NCBI GenBank assembly: GCA_030637025.1
Contig: DAOVVV010000005.1
Coordinates: 1-64,000 of the forward strand
Direction: 5' to 3'
DNA: 64,000 nt
From: JAGLHV01 sp023143305 [NCBI: Clostridia bacterium]
Lineage (GTDB): Bacteria > CBDUZB01 > JAGLHV01
In this document: one piece after another, positions 36,986 to 46,915 of the stretch
Layout of the letters: each line of letters begins with the position of its first letter
Numbering within the stretch: the stretch's first letter is position 1
The notes under the pieces: generated by a model
Told to the model about the DNA's origin: nothing
Databases searched by the model: none
Seen by the model: the letters and a program-made list of their open reading frames with translations, nothing else
Position numbers and translations under genes: made by a program

Positions 36986-39900
36986 ATGAGGATTAAAGAA
37001 AAATGTTTTTTAATTGTTTTTATAATAGCTACATTGGTTTTTTTTAATTTTCCTGTAAGTGCAAAATCATTGAAGGCAGATATTGTCCGAGTGTTTGATG
37101 AAAACCGGAAATTGGATGCCCGGATAGTTAAAGAAATGAATTTTAAATTGGCTAAAGAACAGGATGTAGGAGGAAACACTGAAAAATATCTCCTGGAAGG
37201 GAAAGACGGCAATAAATGGATTTTTAAAATTTATAGGACTCCTTCTACGGTAAAAAGTTCAAGGGTTGTTTATAGATTATCCACTTTTTTTGGTATTAAA
37301 ACCCCTCCTGTTTATGAAATTGAATTATTGATAAATACAAAACCAGAGTATGGATCGCTTCAAAAAATGTTACAGGATGTTAAAGTGTGGAAGAGTAGTT
37401 TTTTGGCTAATATTTCGCCCGGACAAATAATATCTTTTCAGAAACAACAGGTATTGGATTGGCTTATTTATAATGGGGAAGTGGAGAGCGAAGAATTTTT
37501 ATTAGACACAAAAACCGGTGAAATTATTCCTATTGATAGAGATGAAGTTTTTTGTACTGAACGTTATGAAAAAGTAAAACTACCCGGTAAAGACCCTGAT
37601 ATGTTTTGGTATAATAAATTTTTTAAAAATCTGTATCGAAATAATAGGGAAATAGATTGTACCGCTGTTTTTGAAATGATTGATTATATACAATCAACGG
37701 AGGATAAACTAATAAAAAATATATTCGAAGAGATATTTGAAAAAGGGGCGGATTATTTCTGGCGGAGATTTTTAGTCAAGAAGAATAATTTGCGTAGTGA
37801 TTTTGAAAAATTTTATCAGGAATTATCTTTTACAACAGAAAAAAACATTCTTATTCCTCCCCGGACGGTAAATAACAGTTATGTAAAGACGGTTTTAGAA
37901 AATATGAAAAAAGAGATTTTAGACAAAAATAAAAGTCTTGGATGGATAAAATTAAACAGCATTAAAAGGCAGGAAAATATAGAAGTGATTTCTTCTAAAA
38001 GATCATGGCATTTGATCTATTATAATCTAAAATATGTACCGGAATATGAATTGTTATCACGGGCAGAAGAAATTAATAAAAAACTGGAAAAACTAAAAAA
38101 TGAAACCGGGGATGTTTATGAAAAATGTGCCATAAATTTGTATATTAATCAGATTGAAAAGATTAAGAAACTTTATGAAGGGAAAAATATTGATAAACAA
38201 GAGGCCTCATTTAAAAGGATTACAATCCATCCTCTGTCAGATAAATTATTTGATTTGGGATATAAAGAGGTTTCACTCTCGCAGCCGCAAGCGGGAAATA
38301 AATGTAAATATGATAAAAAAAGATTAATGAATGAACTCATTTGTAATTTTAAAGAAATCCGGAAATTAGATAAGCAGATTATAAAAAAATTACGATTTGA
38401 ATTATGTGAAAATCAATATTTAGGAGGAAGTACCCAGAAATATTTATTCAAAAGTAATAGTGGGGATTTGTGGCTGTTTAAAACATACTCTTCTCCGAAA
38501 AAGGTGAAAATATCAAGGACTATATATCTTTTATCTCAATTATTAGGTGTGTCTACCCCGGTGGTTTATGAAATTAGTTTGCCGGTTAACGGAAAATTAT
38601 GCTATGGGGCAATTCAAAAATTTATTGCCGGAGGTATACAAATTGTTAAAGCGATGATTGAAAAATTAAGTGATGAGCAGATTAACGAAGTACAAAATCA
38701 TTGGGTTTTTGATTGGTTAGTTTTTAATAGTGACCCCTCACCGGAACACTTTCTGCTTGAGCCAAAAACAAAAGAAATCATTGCCATAGACAAAGATTCA
38801 TCGTTATATGATATGAAGTTGATTTTTCCGGATAAAAACCCGTGGAAGAAGGCACATTACTCTAAATTTCGGAAAGCATACATAAATAACAAAATTAATA
38901 TTGATTTTGAAGAAACTTTTAATTTTATTGATTATATACAAAGTATAGAAAAAAGTGAATTAAGGGAAATTCTTTTACCGGTATTGGAGAAAGATGAATT
39001 AATAGATAAGTTTTTTTTGAGGAGGGCAAATTTAAAGAGTCATTTCGAAAAATTGTATTATGAATTATCAGTGTTACGAGGCGAACAGTTTCAAATGGCA
39101 GGTAATAGTAATAAGTCATTACATTTAATATCGGTTCTGGAAAAAATCAAAAATATTGTTTTAGAAAAAAGACAGTTACTCGAAAACTTGAAATCTCAAA
39201 AGAAAACAAAACAAAGTAATATTATAGCCCTTTCTTCCAGCCAGACATGGTCTATGGTGAGTAAATTCAACGGATCTTTGCGAAGACTTTTTTCCTTAAA
39301 TGTTAAAAAGAGCCTGGATAAATTAGAATATTTAGAAAGTGAGGCTTTAAATATATATGAAAAATTAGCTATAAATTTATATATAGAAGAAATTAGAAGG
39401 ATTTCCACGGAAAGAGACATAGAAAATTTTTTGCAGAGAAAAATTAAAATGATTTCAATGCATCCCGGGCAAATAACGGATAAAAAAATATTAAACAGAG
39501 AATATATATTCCGGGTTACATACGGGAAAAGTAAAAAATCGCCTGAGGTATATAAAAGGAAATTAGAAGCAGACAGCACGGATGTTTTATCACATTTTGA
39601 GTATATTCAATATCCGGTGAGGGGTAATGATAAAGGAGGAGTGTCGATTTTAAAAGAGTATGAAAAGTGGGTAGAGAAAGATCCGGAAAACTTGATGTAT
39701 AAACTCTTTTATGGAATAGTATCAAATGATTTAAATTATCTTAAAAGAATGGAAGATAATTTAAATTTGAAATATTTAGGAATGGCTTTAATACAGAGTT
39801 TTGCAAAGGACAGAGACGAAATAGTCAAATATTGCAATAAAGCAATTATTTTAAATAAAGGCGGCTATATTGCCTATTGGAGTTATATGTTATTAGGGTT

Positions 39901-40339
39901 GCTTTATGAATACGGGGACGGATGGAGGAGATTTGGGGAAGGTTTTGAATTAGAAAAATCTATTATAGCTTATAGGAACGCAGTAATGATTGACCCTGAA
40001 TCGGTGAAAGCACACTTGAATTTAGGCACGCTTTATTTAATAAAAGGAGAAGCGGATAATGCTTTGAATCAATTTAAGGAAGCAGATGAATTAGATTCTA
40101 AATACGGGAAGAAACATTTTTATTTTGATAAAATAAAAAGGAGAGATTTATACGAAAATAAAGAGGCATACCTGGAAGCAATAAAAATGAATACACTCTC
40201 CGGTCGACATCATTATGTCTTGGGACTGGCTTATTTAGTAAAAGGGAATACAAAAAAAACGAAACAACATTTTAATAAGGTAAAGGAATTTGGTTATAAA
40301 ATTGATGCAAAATTAAAAAAATATTTTAAGGATAAATAA
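36986..40339 (+). CDS. Two-module exported kinase-like/TPR fusion protein (array member 2)
   Basis: At 1117 residues this is one and a half times the family length. The signal peptide ends PVSA (residue 26). Module A (about 28-430) has WIFK Lys81, a loop with Glu165 in place of the catalytic Asp and Glu170 at +5, and PIDRD Asp184. It stops after RITIHP without its TPR block. Module B starts near 440 without a signal peptide and has WLFK Lys499, FNSD Asp583, His588 at +5, AIDKD Asp602 and a full TPR tail. The simplest history is a deletion between two tandem genes that removed the first's 3' part and the second's leader. ATG 36986 with GGGAG 7 bases upstream is chosen over GTG 36953. Module A is probably a pseudokinase. 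Confidence 0.65.
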   Translation: MRIKEKCFLIVFIIATLVFFNFPVSAKSLKADIVRVFDENRKLDARIVKEMNFKLAKEQDVGGNTEKYLLEGKDGNKWIFKIYRTPSTVKSSRVVYRLSTFFGIKTPPVYEIELLINTKPEYGSLQKMLQDVKVWKSSFLANISPGQIISFQKQQVLDWLIYNGEVESEEFLLDTKTGEIIPIDRDEVFCTERYEKVKLPGKDPDMFWYNKFFKNLYRNNREIDCTAVFEMIDYIQSTEDKLIKNIFEEIFEKGADYFWRRFLVKKNNLRSDFEKFYQELSFTTEKNILIPPRTVNNSYVKTVLENMKKEILDKNKSLGWIKLNSIKRQENIEVISSKRSWHLIYYNLKYVPEYELLSRAEEINKKLEKLKNETGDVYEKCAINLYINQIEKIKKLYEGKNIDKQEASFKRITIHPLSDKLFDLGYKEVSLSQPQAGNKCKYDKKRLMNELICNFKEIRKLDKQIIKKLRFELCENQYLGGSTQKYLFKSNSGDLWLFKTYSSPKKVKISRTIYLLSQLLGVSTPVVYEISLPVNGKLCYGAIQKFIAGGIQIVKAMIEKLSDEQINEVQNHWVFDWLVFNSDPSPEHFLLEPKTKEIIAIDKDSSLYDMKLIFPDKNPWKKAHYSKFRKAYINNKINIDFEETFNFIDYIQSIEKSELREILLPVLEKDELIDKFFLRRANLKSHFEKLYYELSVLRGEQFQMAGNSNKSLHLISVLEKIKNIVLEKRQLLENLKSQKKTKQSNIIALSSSQTWSMVSKFNGSLRRLFSLNVKKSLDKLEYLESEALNIYEKLAINLYIEEIRRISTERDIENFLQRKIKMISMHPGQITDKKILNREYIFRVTYGKSKKSPEVYKRKLEADSTDVLSHFEYIQYPVRGNDKGGVSILKEYEKWVEKDPENLMYKLFYGIVSNDLNYLKRMEDNLNLKYLGMALIQSFAKDRDEIVKYCNKAIILNKGGYIAYWSYMLLGLLYEYGDGWRRFGEGFELEKSIIAYRNAVMIDPESVKAHLNLGTLYLIKGEADNALNQFKEADELDSKYGKKHFYFDKIKRRDLYENKEAYLEAIKMNTLSGRHHYVLGLAYLVKGNTKKTKQHFNKVKEFGYKIDAKLKKYFKDK

Positions 40340-40351
40340 ATCAATTTAATT

Positions 40352-40443
40352 CAATGAGGCTTAGAGCTTTTTCAGCTATACTGATAAAACTCTGTAGTCG
40401 AATTTATCCTGAGCACTTTGCTTTGTTCAGCGGAGTCGAATGG
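40352..40443. repeat. Intergenic repeat, family 2, copy A
   Basis: From CAATGAGGCTTAGAG to GGAGTCGAATGG, this 92-base element lies between two array genes. An imperfect hairpin (AGAGCTTTTTCAG against CTGATAAAACTCT) is followed by TGTAGTCGAATT-ATCCTGAGC. The same hairpin and tail recur at 58209, and the final GGAGTCGAA-GG string recurs at 56069. The reading frame of the next gene can be extended into it from a TTG at 40418, but those residues are unrelated to the family, so the repeat is judged non-coding. Confidence 0.65.
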
Positions 40444-40462
40444 TTTAGGAATGGGGAAAGTT

Positions 40463-42550
40463 ATGGTTTTTAAGTTAAAAAAACGTATTAGGAAAAGATA
40501 TTTTTTATTTGGCTTATGTATGGTTTCATTTATTTTGCCGGTAAATGCAAAACCGGTAATGAAAGAGATTTTCCAAAGCTTTAAAGAAAGTCAAAAGTTA
40601 GATAAAAAAATTCTAAAAAAATTACGATTTGAATTAAGTGAAAATCAGAATTTAGGAGGAAGTACTCAAAAGTATTTATTGAGAAGCGGTAATAATGATT
40701 TATGGCTATTTAAAGTATATCCGGATTCAAAAAATAAAAGAATGAAAGTCTCCAGATGTGTTTATCTTCTGGCACAATTATCAGGTGTTTCGACACCGGA
40801 AGTTTACGAAATTAATTTACCGGTTAATGGAAAATTATACAATGGAGCAATTCAAAAATTTATTTCCGGAGGCAAAGAACTTTCGGGTGTTAAAATTGAT
40901 GAATTGAGCAAAACACAGATTCGGAATATACAAATCCATCAAATTTTCGATTGGTGGCTTTTTAATAAAGATTCATCAGCAGAACATTTTATCATTGAGC
41001 CGAAAACGAAAGAAATTATTACAATAGATAAAGATTTATCTTTGCATAATATGCGGTTTGTTTATCCGGAGAAAGATTTCTGTAATGATACATATTATAT
41101 GAATTTTTGGAGAATGCATGTAAATAGTAAAATCAATATTGATTTTAAAGAAGTTTTTAATCTTATTGAACACATTCAAAGTATAGAGAATAATGAACTA
41201 AGAAAAATACTTTTACCGGTACTGGATAAAGATGAATTAATGGATAAGTTTTTTTTACGGAAAAAGAATCTAAGAAGCCATTTTGAAAAGTTTTATAGAA
41301 ATCTGTCAATGCTGAGAGGAGAGCAATTTTTTGAGATGGGCAAGGTAGATAAAAAAGCGTATTCAGAATCGGTTTTGAAAAAAATAAAAAATATTGTTTT
41401 GGAAAAAAGACAAATACTTGGAAATTTGAAAGGTAAAAAGGCAAAACAAAATAATATTATAGCGGTTTCGTCAAAAGATGCGTGGGGTATAATAAATGAA
41501 TTAAATTGTTTTTATAAGGCAGAATATTTATTTCATATTAAAAAAGTAATAGAAAAGCTACAACGTTTGGAAAGGGGCGATGTAAATGGTTATGAAAAGT
41601 TAGCGATAAATTTATATATTGAAGAGGTTAGAAGAACATATATAAAGCAGGATATAGAAAGTTTTCCTGCAAGAAAAGAAATTATATTGATTACATTAAA
41701 TCCGAATCAGATAAATGACAGGAAAATATTTGATTTAGAATATAATTTTAGAGCAATATACAGGGAAAAGAAAAAACCGCTGTCAGAATATAAAAAGAAG
41801 TTTGTAGAGAATCATGAAAATATTTTCCTACATTTAGATAGTGTTTTGCATTCTGTCAGGAGAAATGACCGGGCAGGAGAACCACTTTTAAAAGAGTATA
41901 AAAAATACACGGAAAATGACCCGGTGCAGTTAACACATGAAGTTTTATATGGGATACTATTAAGAGATTTGAATTATCTTGAAAAAATAAATGATAACAC
42001 CGGTTTGAAATATTTAGGAATGTCATTAGTCTGGAGTTTTGAAAATGAAAAGGATGAAATAGTTAAAAATTGCAATAAGGCAATCAGCCGAAATAAAAAT
42101 AATTTTATTGCCTATAAAAGCTATATGTTATTGGGATTGATTTACGAGTACAATAACCAGGGGAAAAGATTTGGAGAGGGGTTCCGGATAGAAAAATCTA
42201 TTGTAGCTTATAAAAAAGCAGTAAAGATTAATCGGGAATCGGTTAAAGCACATTTAAATTTAGGAATTCTCTATCTAATAAAAGAAGAACCGGATAAAGC
42301 TTTGCATCAATTTAAGAAAGCGGATAAATTAGATTCTGAATACGGTGAGAAACATTTTCATTTTGACCAAATAAAAAGGAAAGATTTATACGGGAATAAG
42401 AAAGAATACCTGGAAGCAATAAAAATGAATACGCTTTCCGGAAGACATCATTATGTGTTAGGCCTGGCTTATTTGGTAAAAGGGGACAAAAACTCTGCAC
42501 AAAAACATTTTGAAAAGGCCGGTGAATTTGGATATAAAAAAGGAAGTTAA
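40463..42550 (+). CDS. Exported kinase-like/TPR protein (array member 3)
   Basis: The 695-residue protein has a signal peptide with a long basic start (KLKKRIRKR) and cleavage after PVNA (residue 29). Motifs: WLFK Lys84, LLAQLSGVSTP, NGAIQ instead of YGSIQ, DWWLFNKD with Asp170, His175 at +5 and TIDKD Asp189. It is closest to module B of the preceding gene; both keep His in the loop and share EPKTKEII. The TPR tail ends MNTLSGRHHYVLGLAYLVKG. ATG 40463 is preferred: GGGGAAAG lies 2 bases upstream, and upstream in-frame codons belong to the family 2 repeat. Possibly active, since His at this position occurs in related actinobacterial proteins. Confidence 0.65.
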   Translation: MVFKLKKRIRKRYFLFGLCMVSFILPVNAKPVMKEIFQSFKESQKLDKKILKKLRFELSENQNLGGSTQKYLLRSGNNDLWLFKVYPDSKNKRMKVSRCVYLLAQLSGVSTPEVYEINLPVNGKLYNGAIQKFISGGKELSGVKIDELSKTQIRNIQIHQIFDWWLFNKDSSAEHFIIEPKTKEIITIDKDLSLHNMRFVYPEKDFCNDTYYMNFWRMHVNSKINIDFKEVFNLIEHIQSIENNELRKILLPVLDKDELMDKFFLRKKNLRSHFEKFYRNLSMLRGEQFFEMGKVDKKAYSESVLKKIKNIVLEKRQILGNLKGKKAKQNNIIAVSSKDAWGIINELNCFYKAEYLFHIKKVIEKLQRLERGDVNGYEKLAINLYIEEVRRTYIKQDIESFPARKEIILITLNPNQINDRKIFDLEYNFRAIYREKKKPLSEYKKKFVENHENIFLHLDSVLHSVRRNDRAGEPLLKEYKKYTENDPVQLTHEVLYGILLRDLNYLEKINDNTGLKYLGMSLVWSFENEKDEIVKNCNKAISRNKNNFIAYKSYMLLGLIYEYNNQGKRFGEGFRIEKSIVAYKKAVKINRESVKAHLNLGILYLIKEEPDKALHQFKKADKLDSEYGEKHFHFDQIKRKDLYGNKKEYLEAIKMNTLSGRHHYVLGLAYLVKGDKNSAQKHFEKAGEFGYKKGS

Positions 42551-42551
42551 A

Positions 42552-44756
42552 GTGAAAGATATTAAAATAAGGAATGTATCTGCCAAAGAGCAATTGTTTA
42601 TAAAAAGGAAACGCTTTCCGTTTGGTTTTTTTATGGCGGTATATTTAATCGGAAGTTGTTTTATTGTCCGACCATGTGCAGGTTCGATTATTAAAAAGAT
42701 TATTAAATTGGAACGGGAAAATCAAAAGTTAAACGAAAAGATTATTGCCGGATTGAGATTTGAATTGAGCGAAGAAAGAAGATTTGATAAAGGAGAAACT
42801 TGTAAATATTTACTAAAAGATAAAGATACTGATGATTTGTGGTTATTTAAAATATATAAATCTTCATTTCCGGCAAATGCAACAATCGCAACATATAGAT
42901 TATCTCAATTATTAGGTACGGATATGTCGGAAATTACCGGAACTCTTTTGCCTGTTAATGAAAGAATGAAATTTGGGTCGATACAGCGAATAATACCGAA
43001 GGTTAAAGAGATTAATAATATTCCTTTTAGTAAGTTATCTGCTGATCAAAAAGAGTGTATAATGAAAAATCAGGTATTGGATTGGCTTGTCTTTAATAAA
43101 GATGTAGACGAAGAAGAATTTCTTGTAAAGAAAGATACAGGTAAAATTATAGCAATTGATAGGGATGAAACTTTTTCTGTTGAGAAAGAGAGAATTTCTT
43201 TAGACGATAATACAGGGGAGGATTCTTACTATTATGAATTTTGGAAGGTTTATTTAAAAGGAGGAATTGATATTGACAATATTAATTTCAAAAAAGTATT
43301 TGAGTTTATAGATTATATTCAAAATATCAAGGATAAATATATAGTATCTATAATAAAAGGATTGTTAAAAAATTCGCTGGATTCTGTACAACTGGATTCT
43401 CTGATAAAAGCAGTAATTTTAAAAAAACATAATTTAAGATTGGATTTTGAGGCATTTTACGGAAATTTAGCAGAAACAAAAGGCTTTTTTTTACAAATAC
43501 CACCGGTAAATAAGAACAATCTGTATGCTCAAGTAGTATTAAAAAAGCTGAGGAAGACTGTTTTTGAAAAAAAAGAAAAACTTAGTCGATTAAAACATAA
43601 AGAACCGAGAAAACAGGAGAATATCGAAAGAATATCTTGCTCGGATGCCTGGTATCTGATAGAGAAGTTAAATTATGCAAAAAGGGAAGATTTTTTTTCT
43701 TTATCCACCGAAACAATTAAGAGACTCAAGGATTTAGAAGAAAAGGTATTTTCTGTTTATGAAAAATTTGTGATATGTTTATATATTGAAGAAATTAGAA
43801 ATCTCCAGTCTAAAAATGGTATAGAAAATTTTGTTCATCAACAAATAGAACAAATTATTTTATATTCCGACCGGTTAACAAATAGTAAAATATTAAGTAT
43901 TGAATGCCGGTTAAGAACGGTTTATATGAAAAGCCTTAAAAAATTTAGTGAGTTTAGAAAAATTATTGATGAAAGCCCATTAAATTTTATACGGCATCTG
44001 GACTATTTTAAATATTGCTTAGGATTTGGAGAAACCAGGGAAGAAGATTTAATTTTAAAAGAATATAGAGAATGGATAAAAAAAAATCCGGAGGATTTAA
44101 CATATAAAGTTTTATACGGAATATTAGTAAGAGATTTAGACTATCTTGAAAAAATAAAGGATGATATTGGTTTGAAATATTTAGGAATGGCATTAGTCTG
44201 GAGTTTTGAATATGAAAGGGACAAAATAATTAAATGTTGTAATAAATCAGTTAGTTTAAATAAAGATAACTTTGTTGCCTATGAAAGCTATATGTTATTG
44301 GGTCTGATTTATGAATACAACAGGCAATGGAAAAGATTTGGAGAAGGATTTCAAGTTCAAAAATCTATTATGGCTTATAAGAAAGCAGTGATAATTAACC
44401 CGGGTTCGGTAAAAGCACAGTTGAAGATGGGTATTCTTTATTTATTAATGGAAAAACCGGATAAAGCTTTAGGTAAATTTAAAATAGTAAACAAATTAAA
44501 TCCTGAATATGGAAAAGGACATTTTCATTTTAATAAAATAAAAGAAAAAAAATTATATAAGGACAAAGGAGAATATTTAGATGCAATAAGAATGGATACT
44601 CTAAACGGAAGATATCATTATATAATTGGATTGGCGTATTTAATAAAGAAAGACATGAAATCAGCACAGAAGCATTTTAATAAAGCTTGTGAATTTGGAT
44701 ATGAAATAGATGAGAGGGAAAAAAGATGGTTATTAAATCCGGCCACCGGGGAATAA
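42552..44756 (+). CDS. Exported kinase-like/TPR protein (array member 4)
   Basis: The 734-residue protein starts at GTG 42552 (AGGAAG 5 bases upstream, inside the previous gene's end), one base after the previous stop. The start is supported by the match of MKDIKI to MKDIEF in the member at 53891. A longer cytoplasmic N terminus (about 20 residues) precedes the signal helix, which ends CAG near 44. Motifs: WLFK Lys100, YRLSQLLG, FGSIQ, FNKD Asp184, Glu189 at +5, AIDRD Asp203. The loop Asn is replaced by Glu, which could still hold a metal ion. The TPR tail diverges at its end (MDTLNGRYHYIIGLAY). Close sister of the member at 53891 by the ITGTLLPVNER/IIRTVLPINER segment. Confidence 0.65.
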   Translation: MKDIKIRNVSAKEQLFIKRKRFPFGFFMAVYLIGSCFIVRPCAGSIIKKIIKLERENQKLNEKIIAGLRFELSEERRFDKGETCKYLLKDKDTDDLWLFKIYKSSFPANATIATYRLSQLLGTDMSEITGTLLPVNERMKFGSIQRIIPKVKEINNIPFSKLSADQKECIMKNQVLDWLVFNKDVDEEEFLVKKDTGKIIAIDRDETFSVEKERISLDDNTGEDSYYYEFWKVYLKGGIDIDNINFKKVFEFIDYIQNIKDKYIVSIIKGLLKNSLDSVQLDSLIKAVILKKHNLRLDFEAFYGNLAETKGFFLQIPPVNKNNLYAQVVLKKLRKTVFEKKEKLSRLKHKEPRKQENIERISCSDAWYLIEKLNYAKREDFFSLSTETIKRLKDLEEKVFSVYEKFVICLYIEEIRNLQSKNGIENFVHQQIEQIILYSDRLTNSKILSIECRLRTVYMKSLKKFSEFRKIIDESPLNFIRHLDYFKYCLGFGETREEDLILKEYREWIKKNPEDLTYKVLYGILVRDLDYLEKIKDDIGLKYLGMALVWSFEYERDKIIKCCNKSVSLNKDNFVAYESYMLLGLIYEYNRQWKRFGEGFQVQKSIMAYKKAVIINPGSVKAQLKMGILYLLMEKPDKALGKFKIVNKLNPEYGKGHFHFNKIKEKKLYKDKGEYLDAIRMDTLNGRYHYIIGLAYLIKKDMKSAQKHFNKACEFGYEIDEREKRWLLNPATGE

Positions 44757-46846
44757 AATTACTTTTTTTAATTTACATGTTTATATTCCGTCTCGATTTT
44801 AGAGCAGAAACAAGAGATTTAATCGGCGAAATTACAAAATTAGCCAAACAAGAACAGGCGTTAAATAAGAAACTAATTAAAATGACGGTTTTTGAATTAG
44901 CGGAAACACAAAAAACAGTAGCTGGGAATAATGAAAAATATTTACTCAAAGATACCTGGAATAATTTGTGGTTGTTTAAACCGGATGGTCGGCGGCCGGT
45001 GAAAAATGCTGAAATGGTTTCGAATCTTGGTCAATTATTAGGTGTTGGTGTTCCTGTCCTTGAAGAACTTACTTTACCTATTAATGGGAGGGAAGTTTTT
45101 GGCTCAATTCAAAAAATAGGTTTTTATAATAGATTAGGCAATGAAAAAACCTTTATTAAAGAAATGTCTTCCGCAGAAATTTTATCCCTTCAAAAGCTGC
45201 AGGTTTTTGATTGGCTTATTGTGATGCGTCCGGGAGAAATGGATGAGCACTGTTTTATCAGTTCAAAAACCGGCGATGGAATTTTGGCTATTGACCGGGA
45301 TGATGGGTTTGTGAATCCTAAACACGGAAGAATATTAAAAATGGAAGAAACTGATTGGAAGAGGTCTCTTTATGCCTGCTTTTGGGATGCCTATCTTGCC
45401 GGAGAAATTGATGTTAATTTTAAAGATGTTTTTGAATTAATAAGTTATATTCAACATCTCGGAGACGAAGAATTTAAGGAGAGATTGTTTTTTATAGAAC
45501 CGGAACATAAGGAGGAAATTTTAGAGGAAATACTTTGGAGGAAAGCTAATTTAAAAAAAGAATTCAAAAAATTTTATCATGATTTAGCTGAAAAAAGGGG
45601 AGAATTATTAGTTATTTTCCCGAACGAAGATTATAAAAATTATGCAGCTAATCTTATAAAAAAAATGCAAGAACGAATTTCAAATAAAAAAACGGAATAT
45701 AAATCACTAACAGAAAAACAAGGAGAAACGCAGGGAAACATAGAGATTATTTCAGCAATAAAAATTTGGGAATGGATTTGTCAATGGAATGAAGAATGGA
45801 ATGAATTAAAAACCCCGCAGGAAATTATTGAAAAAGCACAGGCAATGAAAAAAAATTGCTCATTTATTGGTGAACAATTGGCGATAGCGTTATATATCAG
45901 GCAATTGAAAACTAAACAAAAACTAAATATTTACAGGATTATTAAACATCCTAAAAAACTAAATCCCATACGATTAGAATATAATCTTAGACGGAACAGT
46001 TATAGTGTTTTTTTTAATAATAATGACAGAAAAATGACAATTTTCAAAAAGAATGGGAGTATTCTTGCCCATCTTAGATATATAGACAGCATGAAAATGG
46101 AAAACAGAAATACGGAATTAATAGCTGAATATAGAGAAAAATTAAATGCAAATTCAAACAAAAAAACTTATTTATTTTTATCTGCAATGTCTCAAGCCGA
46201 GTATGCTTTCAACGGGATATTAAATAAGCTGGTTATTACAAACACTAATAAAGTAAAGACTTTTTTAAAAAAATTAGATGATAAATTTTCATGGAAATAC
46301 TATGGATTTGCACTTTGTTACTATGGGAAAGGTTATATTAAGAAAGGAATAAAAAAATGTGAAAAAGTGATTAATTTGAATAATGATAAAGAAGCAGTTT
46401 ATGCCGCACATATGTTGCTTGGGGTTTTTTATGAGCATAACAGTGAAAATATTAGATTCGGGAAAGGGTTTAATATAGAAAAAGCAATTGCAAATTATAA
46501 AAAAGCTCTTAAAAATAATAGTAATTCTATAGAAGCACATTTAAATCTTAGTAATCTTTATTTAATTAAAGAATTACCAAAAGAAGCATTAAAAAAATTC
46601 AAAAAAGTAATAAAATTAGATCCTCAATTTGCAAAGGAATATTTACACCTTGAAAATATAAAAGGGGAAAATACTTATGAAAATAAGGAAAAATATTTGG
46701 ATGCAATAAGGGACAATACTCTTAGCGGCGAAGAACATTATATTTTAGGTTTAGCTTATGCGACAAAAGGCCGGCTTGGGTTAGCAGAAAAACATTTTAG
46801 TAAAGCACGGGAATTTGGATACGAGGTGGATGTAAAATTAAACTGA
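44726..46846 (+). CDS. Exported kinase-like/TPR protein, degenerate catalytic loop (array member 5)
   Basis: The 706-residue protein overlaps the previous gene by 31 bases; GAGGG lies 8 bases before the ATG. The signal peptide is short and ends DFRA near residue 27. Lys85 is kept in WLFKP, the form seen in actinobacterial PI3/4K-like proteins. The catalytic loop reads DWLIVMRPGEMDEHCFI, one residue longer than usual, with no Asn-x-Asp at the proper place; AIDRD Asp190 remains. It is the most divergent member in sequence (for example NIRFGKGFNIE and MSQAEYAFNG in the C-terminal half) and the best candidate for a pseudokinase. The TPR end is RDNTLSGEEHYILGLAY. Confidence 0.6.
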   Translation: MVIKSGHRGIKLLFLIYMFIFRLDFRAETRDLIGEITKLAKQEQALNKKLIKMTVFELAETQKTVAGNNEKYLLKDTWNNLWLFKPDGRRPVKNAEMVSNLGQLLGVGVPVLEELTLPINGREVFGSIQKIGFYNRLGNEKTFIKEMSSAEILSLQKLQVFDWLIVMRPGEMDEHCFISSKTGDGILAIDRDDGFVNPKHGRILKMEETDWKRSLYACFWDAYLAGEIDVNFKDVFELISYIQHLGDEEFKERLFFIEPEHKEEILEEILWRKANLKKEFKKFYHDLAEKRGELLVIFPNEDYKNYAANLIKKMQERISNKKTEYKSLTEKQGETQGNIEIISAIKIWEWICQWNEEWNELKTPQEIIEKAQAMKKNCSFIGEQLAIALYIRQLKTKQKLNIYRIIKHPKKLNPIRLEYNLRRNSYSVFFNNNDRKMTIFKKNGSILAHLRYIDSMKMENRNTELIAEYREKLNANSNKKTYLFLSAMSQAEYAFNGILNKLVITNTNKVKTFLKKLDDKFSWKYYGFALCYYGKGYIKKGIKKCEKVINLNNDKEAVYAAHMLLGVFYEHNSENIRFGKGFNIEKAIANYKKALKNNSNSIEAHLNLSNLYLIKELPKEALKKFKKVIKLDPQFAKEYLHLENIKGENTYENKEKYLDAIRDNTLSGEEHYILGLAYATKGRLGLAEKHFSKAREFGYEVDVKLN

Positions 46847-46915
46847 ATAATGTTCGGATAGATAAGATTAGGTTTGAATTCTTTAATGATTGTAAGGATC
46901 AACAGGGGTAAAATA

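Noticed and set aside
39196-39579. 127-codon open frame on the minus strand
   Set aside because: It lies wholly inside the two-module fusion gene, is antisense to well-conserved family residues, and has no ribosome-binding site or recognisable domain.
40418-40462. Upstream in-frame TTG for the 40463 gene
   Set aside because: The added residues derive from the family 2 repeat and have no match in the paralogues.
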